From Treponema sp. (GTDB taxonomy: Bacteria > Spirochaetota > Spirochaetia > Treponematales > Treponemataceae): a stretch of DNA of 64,000 bases. How positions within the stretch are numbered: the first letter of the stretch is position 1; each line of letters begins with the position of its first letter. The translations under genes and the position numbers were made by a program. Shown piece after piece: positions 1 to 8,282 of this stretch. The stretch is taken from positions 1 through 64,000 of the forward strand of contig JAEDDW010000001.1 in NCBI GenBank assembly GCA_016293645.1, read 5' to 3'. The notes beneath the pieces were generated by a model, which saw only the letters and a program-made list of their open reading frames with translations, was not told the DNA's origin and did no database searches.

Positions 1-231
1 GCCGAAAAACGATACACGGTTATTCTTCGGGAACTGGTTGGAGTGATTGAAAATCATCCGCCACTGCAGACTGAAATCAAACGTGGGCGGAAGAAGAAAG
101 GAAAAGTGCTTGCACGCTGGTATCTTAAAATCCGTTCTTATATCGACTCAGCAAGAAAACATGGAATAAACGCCTTTGAAGCTGTAAAACTTGCCTTTGC
201 TGGAACTCCTGCATTATGCCTGGGATTTTAG
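1..231 (+). pseudogene. IS66-family transposase (TnpC), C-terminal remnant
   Basis: The open frame enters from the left window edge and ends at a TAG at 229-231. The residues resemble two separate parts of IS66 TnpC. A KRGRKKKGKVLARW segment matches the RGRPKKSKALNLL region. It runs straight into YLKIRSYIDSARKHG, which matches the final RIRSYISTARKQG helix. The roughly 45 residues normally between them, including the conserved NN..ERD region with the last catalytic acid, are missing in frame. The element is therefore probably dead whatever lies outside the window. The family call rests on remembered motif order. Confidence 0.6.
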
Positions 232-397
232 GTGCTGAATAGTTACAATAAAGGAAAGAAATACTATTTATCTGCTGGTCATATAATTCAAGTATCTGAC
301 CGTTTCTCTCTGTAGCCATACCAGAAACTTGTGAAGACTATTATCTGTGAGAATTGAATGTAATGAAAAATTTATTTCTGATATGTTCTTTCTCATT

Positions 398-1338
398 TTA
401 TTCTCTGGACTCGAATAAGTCATCAACCGTTACAAGAGTAATGTTATTTGATGATGCATTTTCCTTTACATAATCTGAAAATCCGCTTTTACTGAAGGCA
501 TAGAAATATGTTTCCTTTGCATGTGCAAAAATTGACTTTCTTGAAAGCATATCTTCCATTTCGGATTTTCCAAAGGATTCACCTTTGAACTTACATTCAC
601 AGAAAATATACTTTTCATTTTTATCATCAATTAAAAGAACATCTATATCGTCCTGACATTTTCTTGCAGGATTATTTCCCCACCATTTTCCATATTTTGA
701 TGGAATAAAAGGCAACTTTCTGTTCTTTGCCATACGTATCATATATTCAAGACAGATTGTTTCAAAAACAAATCCAAAATAAGAAAAGAAACTCTGTGGG
801 TCCATTATTTCCTTTGCGGATTCTTCGTCCCCGAGAATTTCATAGAAGCTTTTCTTCTCAAATAAAAAGTGATACCAGAAAGAAAAATAATTATCTTCAA
901 TTTTATAGATTGTTTTTCTGGAAGCTTCATCCTCACCACAAGGAACTGCCTTTTTTATAAGACGGATTGTCTGAAGGATTCCAAGATACTTTGAACATTT
1001 TTGAGTGTCCTCATGTATTTTCGTGGCAATTTCATTTACTCTTGAAGCGCCTCCAGCAATCGCTTCAAAAATACTGTTGTAAATTGCTGGTTCCCGTAAT
1101 TCCTGTTTAAGAAGATAAATTGGTTCATCCTTAAGAAATCTTCCTTCTCTTAGTATTTCCCTTGCAACGTTTTTTTCGATTGGTTTTTCTGAATCAACGG
1201 TTTTTTATTTTTAGTGAATTCTTTAAGGAGTTCTGTCTTTCCGACACGCCTACGGCCATAAAGAACGAGAAATTAAAATTGTTTTGAATCATATAAGTCT
1301 TCTAATAATTCAAGTTCCTTTTTTCGGCCTTTAAACAT
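398..1338 (-). pseudogene. AAA ATPase with DUF234 C-terminal domain, disrupted
   Basis: Read on the minus strand from ATG at 1338, the protein begins MFKGRKKELELLEDLYDSKQF and meets an in-frame TAA just before a Walker A (LYGRRRVGKTELL). The frame then changes near 1200, and about 100 residues including Walker B are missing. The rest is one open frame down to 398: a winged-helix-like section (EIATKIHEDTQKCSKYLGIL), then FSFWYHF, then a PD-(D/E)XK-like DUF234 tail (DDIDVLLID, CECKFK). This layout is typical of the archaeal/bacterial ATPase-DUF234 family. The stop, frameshift and deletion make it a pseudogene. It is one of four ATPases of this broad type in the window. Confidence 0.75.
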
Positions 1339-1432
1339 ATTTACTCCATTTGAAAATGTATACTTTAGAGTTTACTATTTTTCAATCTTTCGAATTGAAT
1401 CACGTTAAATCTTACCGAAAAAAAAGCCATAT

Positions 1433-3244
1433 TTAAATTTCATTCAGGAATTCTTCCACATTCTTATACTCAATCCCATTTGATGCAATACCGGAGCCGC
1501 CTTTGTACAATACGCATCGGCGGATTACTTTTCCATACTTCTTCTCGGTGTTTGCAATGTTGTCTTCATTCAAAAGATGTTTTGCCTGTTCATCAACAAT
1601 TTCATCGCTGTGCTTGATTTCAAAACATTCGATTTCGGCTTTTTGCTTATCATAAATAACCATATCAAATTCACCGGCAGCAAAATACAGTTTAAAGACT
1701 TCTTTGCTTTTTCCATATCGTCGCTTAGTATCAAGAAGGACTATATCCTCTAACATGTGCCCCATAACGGTTGTCAAAAGTCGTTCTGTAATAAAAGTCT
1801 TTACAGGCTCACTCAACTGATCAAATTTCTCATCCCTTAGAATCGAATGAACAAGAGCCTTTGCCTGACAGAATCTCATCCCCGGCTGAGTAAAAATCCT
1901 ATTTTCTGAAAACTTCAGTTTTCTTCCGATTGCCCTCAAATCACACTCGTCAAGAAGATCCAGAGCTTCTAAATATTCTTTTATTTCTTCAACATGATCA
2001 TCTGTAATTTGAACGGTCTGCAAATCCTTATTTTTTATCTCAAGAATTTCCATAAGTTTTTTAGTAACAGAAGCTTCATCCAGATTATCAAAAATTTCTA
2101 TTCTGTTTTCCGCTTCTCTTTCCCCCCTCAAATTCCGGTCAAGAAGATGAAGGTCGTGGGATTTAAAATCATCAGTAAGAATCTGAACCAGGAATTTATG
2201 AGATTCATTTTCAATTATTCTGTTTATTGCACCTGTGAGTTCCTTTTTTTCATAAAGGTCGTACAGATTTCGGAAATGATTTCCATCCTGATAGCACTTT
2301 AATGAATGCTGAATGTTAGAACAAATTGCAGTATCAATATAAATTCTGGTTGATTCATTATCACGGAAGGATGCATCCTCTGCATTTACTTCTTTGTTTT
2401 CAAAGCCCCAGACTCCAGCCTTCAGTGTTCCTCCATAGCGGATATATTCATCAACATCATTAATACCAAGTAGTCTTGAATGTTCGGAAAATGGAATATA
2501 GGTTGTATGAACCATTACTGCCCGGTCATAAAGCTCTTCATGAACTGCCAGCCAGAAACCAAGGGAATCTGTTCCGGAAAGAATAATCTTCATTCCCATT
2601 GCCGAATAAATATCAGACAATATTGCTGCGGAATCGATAAAATCGCTGATGAGAGTCACTTCATCAATAAACACATATTTAATGCCAAGTTCGCGAAGCT
2701 GTCTCAAATCTTTATTTAATGCAGCCATTGTATCAGTGACTGTTGCCTTGATATAAACACTACGCTTAAAGTCCCCTTCTTTCATTTCGTAAAGGCACTG
2801 GCGAATCATTGTTGTTTTGCCGGTTCGTCTAAGTCCGTAGACGAGGCAGACTTTATCCAGAGTGTCACTGTAAAGATATTCCTGAATCTGCGTAAAACAA
2901 TCGCGTTTATGAAAATCCTTTGTCTGTGATGCAAAATCCTTAAGATCCTTACCATACATAATCCTGAGATTGAACTTTGCATCTTTTATTGATGGTGTCT
3001 CGATAAAGGCAGCTGAAGATTTTAATTCCGAAAGCTTCGACTGCAGGGATTTTCGGAATTCTATCTTTTTCTGAAATTCTTCAACTTCTTCATTTTTGAT
3101 ATATTTGCTTTTTATTTTTCCGTTTTCTGTCCACTGCTGGTAATAACGTTCCTTTCCGTTAATCATTTTTTTTGAAATATAACCGACTGGCAACGAGGCA
3201 ATCTGACTTTCAAGGTCTGAAATCTGAATATTTATATCTTCCAT
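1433..3244 (-). CDS. AAA-family ATP-binding protein with nuclease-like tail (603 aa)
   Basis: This is an intact predicted ATPase of the prokaryotic AAA_14/DUF4143-like superfamily. Residues 1-75 form a basic, coiled-coil-like module (LESQIASLPVGYISKK). Walker A is GLRRTGKT (137-144), Walker B is YVFIDE (190-195), and a sensor-like SGTDSLGF follows. The C-terminus contains GEFDMVIYDKQKAEIECFEIKHS-like spacing (D...E.K), which fits a PD-(D/E)XK fold. Proteins of this family are very numerous in Treponema and their function is poorly known; roles in defence or mobile elements are often suspected. A perfect 19-bp inverted repeat lies 37 bp upstream of the start. The gene stands alone, with decayed genes on both sides. 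Confidence 0.8.
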   Translation of the reverse strand: MEDINIQISDLESQIASLPVGYISKKMINGKERYYQQWTENGKIKSKYIKNEEVEEFQKKIEFRKSLQSKLSELKSSAAFIETPSIKDAKFNLRIMYGKDLKDFASQTKDFHKRDCFTQIQEYLYSDTLDKVCLVYGLRRTGKTTMIRQCLYEMKEGDFKRSVYIKATVTDTMAALNKDLRQLRELGIKYVFIDEVTLISDFIDSAAILSDIYSAMGMKIILSGTDSLGFWLAVHEELYDRAVMVHTTYIPFSEHSRLLGINDVDEYIRYGGTLKAGVWGFENKEVNAEDASFRDNESTRIYIDTAICSNIQHSLKCYQDGNHFRNLYDLYEKKELTGAINRIIENESHKFLVQILTDDFKSHDLHLLDRNLRGEREAENRIEIFDNLDEASVTKKLMEILEIKNKDLQTVQITDDHVEEIKEYLEALDLLDECDLRAIGRKLKFSENRIFTQPGMRFCQAKALVHSILRDEKFDQLSEPVKTFITERLLTTVMGHMLEDIVLLDTKRRYGKSKEVFKLYFAAGEFDMVIYDKQKAEIECFEIKHSDEIVDEQAKHLLNEDNIANTEKKYGKVIRRCVLYKGGSGIASNGIEYKNVEEFLNEI

Positions 3245-3280
3245 ATCTTGTCCTCAAAATTTGATTTCAGTACCTATTAT

Positions 3281-3320
3281 AACCTATAATAACCTGTTTG
3301 AAAACAGGTTATTATAGGTT
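3281..3320. repeat. Large palindrome upstream of the 603-aa ATPase
   Basis: Two 19-bp arms (AACCTATAATAACCTGTTT and its exact complement) are separated by the two bases GA. A further AACCT-type half repeat (TACCTATTATAACCT) lies at 3271-3285. It sits 37 bp upstream of the minus-strand ATPase start and overlaps the broken acetyltransferase tail. No T-run follows on the minus strand, so an operator or cruciform is more likely than a terminator for that strand. Confidence 0.7.
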
Positions 3321-3553
3321 ATTTTTGTTAAAATATAAAAAATCATATAAAATACGAAATACCACGAGGTCCGCAGATAAGTTCTTGCAGAGCCATCTTT
3401 TTCATCCGACTCAGCAAGTTCTTTTATATATCGTTCCAGTCCATAACCAGAAGTATTAGTTACACAAAAATCCTGAATAAGTTGCAGATTATCAGAAGAG
3501 TCTAAAAGATGTTCATAATAAAAAAGCTCTGTCTCTAAAGGCAGGAAAATCAT
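3284..3553 (-). pseudogene. Truncated GNAT-type acetyltransferase (toxin-like)
   Basis: The first 60 or so residues, ending ...AESDEKDGSARTYL, resemble the N-terminus of short GNAT acetyltransferases in which SARTYL continues into a beta-strand with R/KD. Here the sequence changes abruptly to an unrelated hydrophobic tail (RTSWYFVFYMIFYIL) and stops inside the palindrome at 3281-3320. The acetyl-CoA binding half is therefore absent. Its ATG overlaps the stop of the upstream small gene by one base, as in toxin-antitoxin pairs. The truncation probably came with the rearrangement that placed the ATPase gene here. Confidence 0.5.
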
Positions 3554-3732
3554 TATTTATTCTCCTTCGATTCTGCTTTGATCATTTCAAGAGCTTTTTT
3601 CTCATATTCAACTGCAATTTTTTGTAACTTTGAAAAGTCTGCTTTTGGAGAATTTAAAATCTTCAAAAGCACATCTTTTCCCTTACTTGCAGGAATATCA
3701 TTAATTGTCTGATAGCGATTAATTGAAGCCAT
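3553..3732 (-). CDS. Small antitoxin-like protein (59 aa)
   Basis: The start ATG at 3732 is preceded by an excellent ribosome-binding site (GGAGGT, 6 bases away). The product begins MASINRYQTINDIPASKGKD and ends in a charged helix (KKALEMIKAESKENK). Its stop TAA overlaps the ATG of the truncated GNAT-like gene by one base, implying translational coupling. Size, coupling and position suggest the antitoxin of a GNAT-type pair. No domain is certain, so the role is inferred from context only. Confidence 0.5.
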   Translation of the reverse strand: MASINRYQTINDIPASKGKDVLLKILNSPKADFSKLQKIAVEYEKKALEMIKAESKENK

Positions 3733-3806
3733 AAATTACCTCCATTACTGATAGTATAACACCTTTTTAGAAAAAAAACATTAGTTTTACCGGCGCTAAC
3801 AAAACA

Positions 3807-4091
3807 TCAATCATGATAATATTGATTAAACAGTTTATTAAATTTTCGAATTGCATTCACAGTAATTTCCAATAATTCATAAACAAGTTCTGGATTTATA
3901 TCAATCTCATCATTTTTTGTATACTCACCTGGAAATTTCCTGCTTAAATCATCAGAAACTTTGCTGTCATTATGTTTTATACAGTTATTAATCAAACGTA
4001 CTGTTAGCGTCAGGCGATTATAACCATTACGAGTCAGGAGAAAATCGCCAAAATTAGTCAAAAAGAAACAGCCACTATTATAATCAAACAA
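3807..4091 (-). pseudogene. HEPN-like protein, C-terminal fragment cut by an IS21-type element
   Basis: The 94 residues contain a helical segment with NNCIKHND and a downstream ELLEITVNAIRKFNKLF helix, typical of HEPN-fold ribonuclease relatives. No normal start is present: a TAG lies just upstream of the TTG at 4091, close to where the IS21-like element begins (about 4092-4138). The simplest reading is that the element removed or displaced the front of this gene. Confidence 0.4.
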
Positions 4092-4138
4092 AAGTTCCTA
4101 AAATATGTGCTGACCAATAATGCACAGAAAAGGAGCTT

Positions 4139-4678
4139 ATGAATGAAAATAATAGTGACAAACTAAGTTTACCACAGGCACTGGATCTTATAAAGGACAG
4201 AGAAAAAGAAAGTTTCTGTCTGGAAAAAGTTAATCTTGCAGAACTGCAAAGGCTGACAGGCATTACAAGAGCAAAATTAAGACGCCTGAAAGAAAATAAG
4301 TTCAAAGAAAAACAGCACGGCCTGATGGGACGTAAATCAGAATCTACTGTACTTTCTGGTTTTACAGGTGTAATAAACAATCTTCTGAGAAGTAATGTAA
4401 CAAACTCCGAAGTGTTGTTTGAGCAGCTTTGTAAACTTGGATATACAGGCGGTATGACAACCGTAAAGAATTATATTCTTGCCCACAAAGATTTAATTCC
4501 TCCCAAAAGGCAGATTGTCAGTCCGCAAGGGAATCGCGGCAGAAGATATTCAACAGAGCCGGGACACTGTTTCCAGATGGACTGGGGCTTTGTAAAAGTC
4601 CATGATTATTCTGGTTACGAATATCAGGCTGCATGTTTTGCAATGATTTGCCATCACTGTGGAGATAGTGTACAATAA
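4139..4678 (+). pseudogene. istA: IS21-family transposase IstA, truncated
   Basis: The N-terminus has the helix-turn-helix expected of IstA (LAELQRLTGITRAKLRRLKE). A linker follows, then the first strand of the DDE domain (GHCFQMDWGFVKVHDY) with the first catalytic Asp. The frame continues as FAMICHHCG, where intact homologues read on towards the rest of the catalytic core, but stops at 4678. No istB is present. The reading frame was cut after about one third of its normal length, so the copy cannot transpose by itself. Confidence 0.8.
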
Positions 4679-4727
4679 AGTCCGCAATTTGGGGTAGAAA
4701 AAAGCCATTGAAAATTCCGAAGAAGTA

Positions 4728-5411
4728 TTGGGAGATATGTATAAAAATCAAATTCAAGAATTCCTTAATAAGTCGTTTGAAGCATTTTCAAAAGAAGCAA
4801 GAAGTGTTACGACATTACAAAATTGCGAGATTGTTACTTCCCGCATCCTGACAAATTTTATTGACAACAATATTGGTCAGACTGCGCTGGATGCTATACT
4901 TTTTAATAGTGTAATGCAAATTCAAGAACTCTTGAAATCTGCGAAGGCAATTACAATTGAACAAAATTTTGACAAAAGCAATGCAAAAAATTATTTAGAT
5001 TACCTCACAGCTAATTCACTTGATTTTATTATCGGCTCTCCAGATGTAATTGCCCCAAGAGATTACAAGCAATATGCCCTTATACAAAGATTTGAGCATG
5101 ATTTTAACCATCTGTATCTTTTGGGCTGGTTCAGGAACATTCTTGCACTTAATTCAAAAGTATTATCAATTTCAATCACAAACATCAAGGTTGTGTTTTC
5201 TATACCAACGGTTGAAAAAATGCAAGACGAATACGAAAAGACAGAGGAAGGATTATATAAAAAGAAATCAGAGATTGAAAAATTTACAAAAGATGAATTT
5301 ATGCAAATTATAGAAAATACCTACCGGAATATTACAGTTACTGCTGATATTTCAGTAGGTATAAATGAGGAATGTGTGGGTGTGCTTATTGTTCCAAAAA
5401 ATGCTGAATAG
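4728..5411 (+). CDS. Hypothetical protein (about 227 aa)
   Basis: I do not recognise this soluble, mostly helical protein. It contains EQNFDKSNAKNYLDYLTANS, a central segment (QYALIQRFEHDFNHLYLLGW) and a charged coiled-coil-like stretch (YEKTEEGLYKKKSEIEKF). The start is uncertain: TTG at 4728 or ATG at 4737. The ATG has GGGAG only two bases away, so neither has an ideal site. It follows the istA remnant and converges on the epimerase with a 3-bp gap. It could be accessory cargo. There are no visible catalytic motifs. Confidence 0.5.
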   Translation: MGDMYKNQIQEFLNKSFEAFSKEARSVTTLQNCEIVTSRILTNFIDNNIGQTALDAILFNSVMQIQELLKSAKAITIEQNFDKSNAKNYLDYLTANSLDFIIGSPDVIAPRDYKQYALIQRFEHDFNHLYLLGWFRNILALNSKVLSISITNIKVVFSIPTVEKMQDEYEKTEEGLYKKKSEIEKFTKDEFMQIIENTYRNITVTADISVGINEECVGVLIVPKNAE

Positions 5412-5414
5412 GAT

Positions 5415-6536
5415 TTATTCGCAACTAAACGTATGTCCTTGTACTTTGTTCACAAACTCATAATCAATCGTCTGCTTTAACCCCTGCTCCAAAGCTACAG
5501 GCGGAACAAAATCAGTTTTTTTAATATTGTTACCTACAAAATAAGTATTCTGTGTAAACTTTTTTACACGGATAGCACTAATTGCAAATTTTCTGCGTGT
5601 AATAAATGCAAGTAAATCAAAACACATTCCACCAAAATATGCCAGCCAATATGGGAAGTGGAATAACTTTGTTTTATTCTTTCCAAGACATTTATATACA
5701 TCAAGAACAAGATGATTCATATCGTAGGCAGGTTCGTCGCAGTAGTTGAAAAGGTGCTGTTTTCCAGCTTTAGTTCCGTCAAAGTCATTTTCAAAACATG
5801 GAAGTTGTTCTTCGTTTTCAACGCAGAACTGAATAAACGCCGCAACGTTTTCGACATAGTTCATGCTCTTTCTGTTAGTGCCCTTCCCCACCATAGGAAA
5901 TTTTCCGCCTGCAATCTGACGCAGAAGGTTGTAGACATTTCCCCGGTTCTGCTCGCCGAAAATCACGGTTGGACGAATGATAGTCACGCTGTTTGAAGAA
6001 TCTGCTTTGAGCCAGTTTCGATATTTTTCTTCTGCAAGAAATTTCGTGCGTCCGTAATCGTTGAAATACTTGATTTCTCCACTTTCGTCAGTTCCAACCG
6101 GCGCAAAACCGTAAACGGCAACAGAACTTGTAAAAATGATTCTGTGGATTCCAAGTTCACTACAGGCACGGCAGATGTTTTCGCTTCCCTGAACATTTAC
6201 TTCATCGTAAAGAGATTTTGGCGTTACGTCATCGCGGTGTTCAGCAGAAAGATTTATGACTACATCACTGCCTTTAAGCACTTCCAGAAGTAAGTGAATC
6301 GGCTGAGATTCTTTTGCAATTTTATCCGCACCGGGAGCCATAGCTTCATCCGTAAGGCTTGCAGGAAATTCCTTTGTTTCATTTCCACTGTTACGCACAT
6401 CGCAGCGAAGCCAAAGCTCCGGATAAGTTACGCTTTTACGCTTGTCTGCGATTTTTACCGTGTGACCTGCTTCAAGCAGCCGTTTTGTAAGGCGAGTTCC
6501 CACAAAACCAGAACCGCCGATTATTGTGATTTGCAT
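5415..6536 (-). CDS. NAD-dependent epimerase/dehydratase (extended SDR)
   Basis: This 373-residue short-chain dehydrogenase acts on nucleotide sugars. It has the N-terminal GGSGFVG NAD-binding loop (7-13), VVINLSAEH, TSS (136-138) and the catalytic YGRTK (161-165). A UDP-hexose 4-epimerase or related activity is likely, but the substrate cannot be read from sequence. It is the last gene of the minus-strand polysaccharide operon. It is separated from the next operon gene (GT4, 8283-9350) by an inserted ATPase gene. The first 48 bases of its coding region are duplicated at 8226-8274 on the other side of that insert. Its own promoter may now lie within 6540-6760. Confidence 0.85.
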   Translation of the reverse strand: MQITIIGGSGFVGTRLTKRLLEAGHTVKIADKRKSVTYPELWLRCDVRNSGNETKEFPASLTDEAMAPGADKIAKESQPIHLLLEVLKGSDVVINLSAEHRDDVTPKSLYDEVNVQGSENICRACSELGIHRIIFTSSVAVYGFAPVGTDESGEIKYFNDYGRTKFLAEEKYRNWLKADSSNSVTIIRPTVIFGEQNRGNVYNLLRQIAGGKFPMVGKGTNRKSMNYVENVAAFIQFCVENEEQLPCFENDFDGTKAGKQHLFNYCDEPAYDMNHLVLDVYKCLGKNKTKLFHFPYWLAYFGGMCFDLLAFITRRKFAISAIRVKKFTQNTYFVGNNIKKTDFVPPVALEQGLKQTIDYEFVNKVQGHTFSCE

Positions 6537-6539
6537 TTG
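6492..6539 (-). repeat. Direct repeat, copy 1 (5' end of the epimerase gene)
   Basis: These 48 bases cover the start of the epimerase gene and a few bases upstream. They recur at 8226-8274 in the same orientation with one substitution and one inserted base. The two copies bracket the ATPase gene and its 33-bp repeats. Confidence 0.85.
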
Positions 6540-6757
6540 TTTAACCTCTCAATTCTATAAATTTTATAATTGCATTTTCGTAATAGGTTCAATTTTGAGT
6601 ATTTGATTTACAAACCGTGGCAGGGATTGGAAGGGCTGGCGAAGCCAGTTCCGAAGCGTAGCGAAGGAATGAAGCGATAGCGCAACCCTGAAAAGCCTGA
6701 TTTTTGCGAAGCAAAAAGCCACCCTAAAAATAAAAATTAAAAATTCGACATTTGTCC
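6540..6757. other. Intergenic stretch with G+C-richer short repeats
   Basis: This stretch lies between the divergent epimerase and ATPase starts. Bases 6566-6587 (ATAATTGCATTTTCGTAATAGG) resemble one unit of the 33-bp array further on. Bases about 6606-6722 are much richer in G+C than their surroundings. They contain repeated GCGAAGC / GAAGCGTAGCGAAG words with many small inverted repeats, such as TTTTTGCGAAGCAAAAA. It looks like a degenerate intergenic repeat. No gene was seen. Confidence 0.5.
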
Positions 6758-6856
6758 TAACTTGCTTTTTTGTGATAAACTATTTATTATTAACTTGCAT
6801 TTTCGTGATGGTTATATAATTTTTAACTTGCATTTTTGTGATAAAAGAAGGGTTTT
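6758..6856 (+). promoter_or_regulatory. Three 33-bp direct repeats abutting the ATPase start codon
   Basis: The units are 6758-6790, 6791-6823 and 6824-6856. Each begins TAACTTGCWTTTTYGTGAT, followed by about 14 variable A/T-rich bases. The third unit ends on the base before the ATG at 6857, so its variable part holds the ribosome-binding site (GAAGGG). The spacing is exactly 33 bp, about three helical turns, so all copies face the same side of DNA. The same geometry with a different word occurs at 37369-37467. An operator array for autoregulation is the likeliest role. Confidence 0.8.
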
Positions 6857-8197
6857 ATGCTTAAAAGAAAGATTTATAATCAGCTTCTTGACTGGAAGAC
6901 ACAGGATAAAGGTTCTTGCGCACTTTTGATTGCTGGTGCAAGGCGCGTCGGGAAAAGTTTTGTGGCAGAACAATTCGCAAAATCAGAATACAAAAGCCAT
7001 GTCCTTATCAATTTTTCAAATGCCCCAGACGAAATCAAAGATATTTTCTCTAACGAAAGTAGCAATCTGGATATGTTTTTTGCAAAATTGTCAGCTTTTT
7101 ACCGTGTAAAACTTTTTGAAAGGAATACAATCTTTATCTTTGATGAAGTCCAGCAGTTTCCTAGAGCAAGAGAATTGATAAAATTCCTTGTTGCAGACGG
7201 ACGCTATGACTATCTTGAAACAGGTTCTCTCATTACCCTGCGGAAAAATGTAGAAAATATCGTCATTCCGTCAGAGGAAGAGCAAATAGAAATGTTTCCT
7301 CTCGACTTTGAGGAATTTTTATGGGCATTCGGAGACGAAACGACTGTTCCATTCCTGCAGGAATGTTTTGAAAAACAGATGCCACTAGGGCAGGCTCTTC
7401 ATCGAAAAACAATGAATTTGTTCCGGGAGTATATGCTTGTAGGCGGTATGCCACAATCTGTGATTGCATATCGGGAACACAAAGATTTTTCTGCATCCGA
7501 CAGAATAAAACGAAGAATCCTAAAACTATATCGTGACGATGTGACAAAATTCGCAGGCCGTCAGACAAGCAAAGTCCTTTCGATTTTTGATGGCATACCG
7601 TCTCAGCTTTCTCAAAAAGAAAAGAAATACAATCTATCAAGCCTAGGAAAAAATGCGAGACTCCGTGCGTACGAAGATGCATTTATTTGGCTTAGGGAAG
7701 CGATGGTCGTAAACACCTGCTTCAATGCCACAGAACCAACAGTTGGTCTTAACTTAAACACAGAGAGGACAACTCAAAAATGTTATATGGCAGACACTGG
7801 TCTTTTGGTAACCCATACATTCTCTGACGACAATTTTTCTGATAACGACTTATACCGTGATATCCTTCTGGATAAACTAAATGTCAATGAGGGAATGATT
7901 GCAGAAAATATTGTTGCACAGGAATTAAGAAGCCACGGACACAAGTTATTCTTCTTTTCGCGCTCAGATTCATCCGAACGGGCAAACAATATGGAAATAG
8001 ACTTCTTACTCCGCTCAAAAAGAAAAATCTGCCCAGTAGAAGTAAAATCAGCTTCTTACCAGTATCATGCCTCACTGGACAAATTCTATAAAAAATATTC
8101 AGATACACTGGGACAAGCCTACATTCTCTATACAAAAGACATAATGAAAAAGAACAATATCCTTCATTTGCCTTTGTATATGGCAATGTTTTTGTAG
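6857..8197 (+). CDS. AAA_14/DUF4143-family ATPase (446 aa)
   Basis: This is an intact member of the abundant AAA_14–DUF4143 family. It has Walker A GARRVGKS (27-34), Walker B IFIFDE (92-97), the family signatures ETGSLI and MFPLDFEEFLWA, MLVGGMPQ in the middle, and a C-terminal DUF4143/PD-(D/E)XK-like section (MEIDFLL, CPVEVKS). The function is unknown; these genes are scattered through Treponema and many anaerobes. It is the only plus-strand gene inside the minus-strand operon. It is preceded by three 33-bp repeats and bracketed by a 48-bp direct duplication of the epimerase start, showing it arrived as an insertion. Confidence 0.85.
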   Translation: MLKRKIYNQLLDWKTQDKGSCALLIAGARRVGKSFVAEQFAKSEYKSHVLINFSNAPDEIKDIFSNESSNLDMFFAKLSAFYRVKLFERNTIFIFDEVQQFPRARELIKFLVADGRYDYLETGSLITLRKNVENIVIPSEEEQIEMFPLDFEEFLWAFGDETTVPFLQECFEKQMPLGQALHRKTMNLFREYMLVGGMPQSVIAYREHKDFSASDRIKRRILKLYRDDVTKFAGRQTSKVLSIFDGIPSQLSQKEKKYNLSSLGKNARLRAYEDAFIWLREAMVVNTCFNATEPTVGLNLNTERTTQKCYMADTGLLVTHTFSDDNFSDNDLYRDILLDKLNVNEGMIAENIVAQELRSHGHKLFFFSRSDSSERANNMEIDFLLRSKRKICPVEVKSASYQYHASLDKFYKKYSDTLGQAYILYTKDIMKKNNILHLPLYMAMFL

Positions 8198-8225
8198 GAA
8201 GGCTGCACAGTTGATTGGTTTTTAT

Positions 8226-8274
8226 GCGAGTTTCCACAAAACCAGAACCGCCGATTATTGTGATTTTGCATTTG
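8226..8274 (-). repeat. Direct repeat, copy 2 (decayed epimerase start)
   Basis: This 49-base copy of 6492-6539 carries one substitution and an extra T that frameshifts the epimerase start codons. It sits immediately downstream of the ATPase stop and 8 bp from the end of the GT4 gene. That is where the epimerase gene should begin if the insert were removed. Confidence 0.85.
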
Positions 8275-8282
8275 GTTTGCTC

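Noticed and set aside
6600..6725. CRISPR array or RNA gene in the G+C-richer repeat stretch
   Set aside because: The repeated words are short and irregularly spaced, with no constant repeat-spacer pattern and no tRNA-like cloverleaf.
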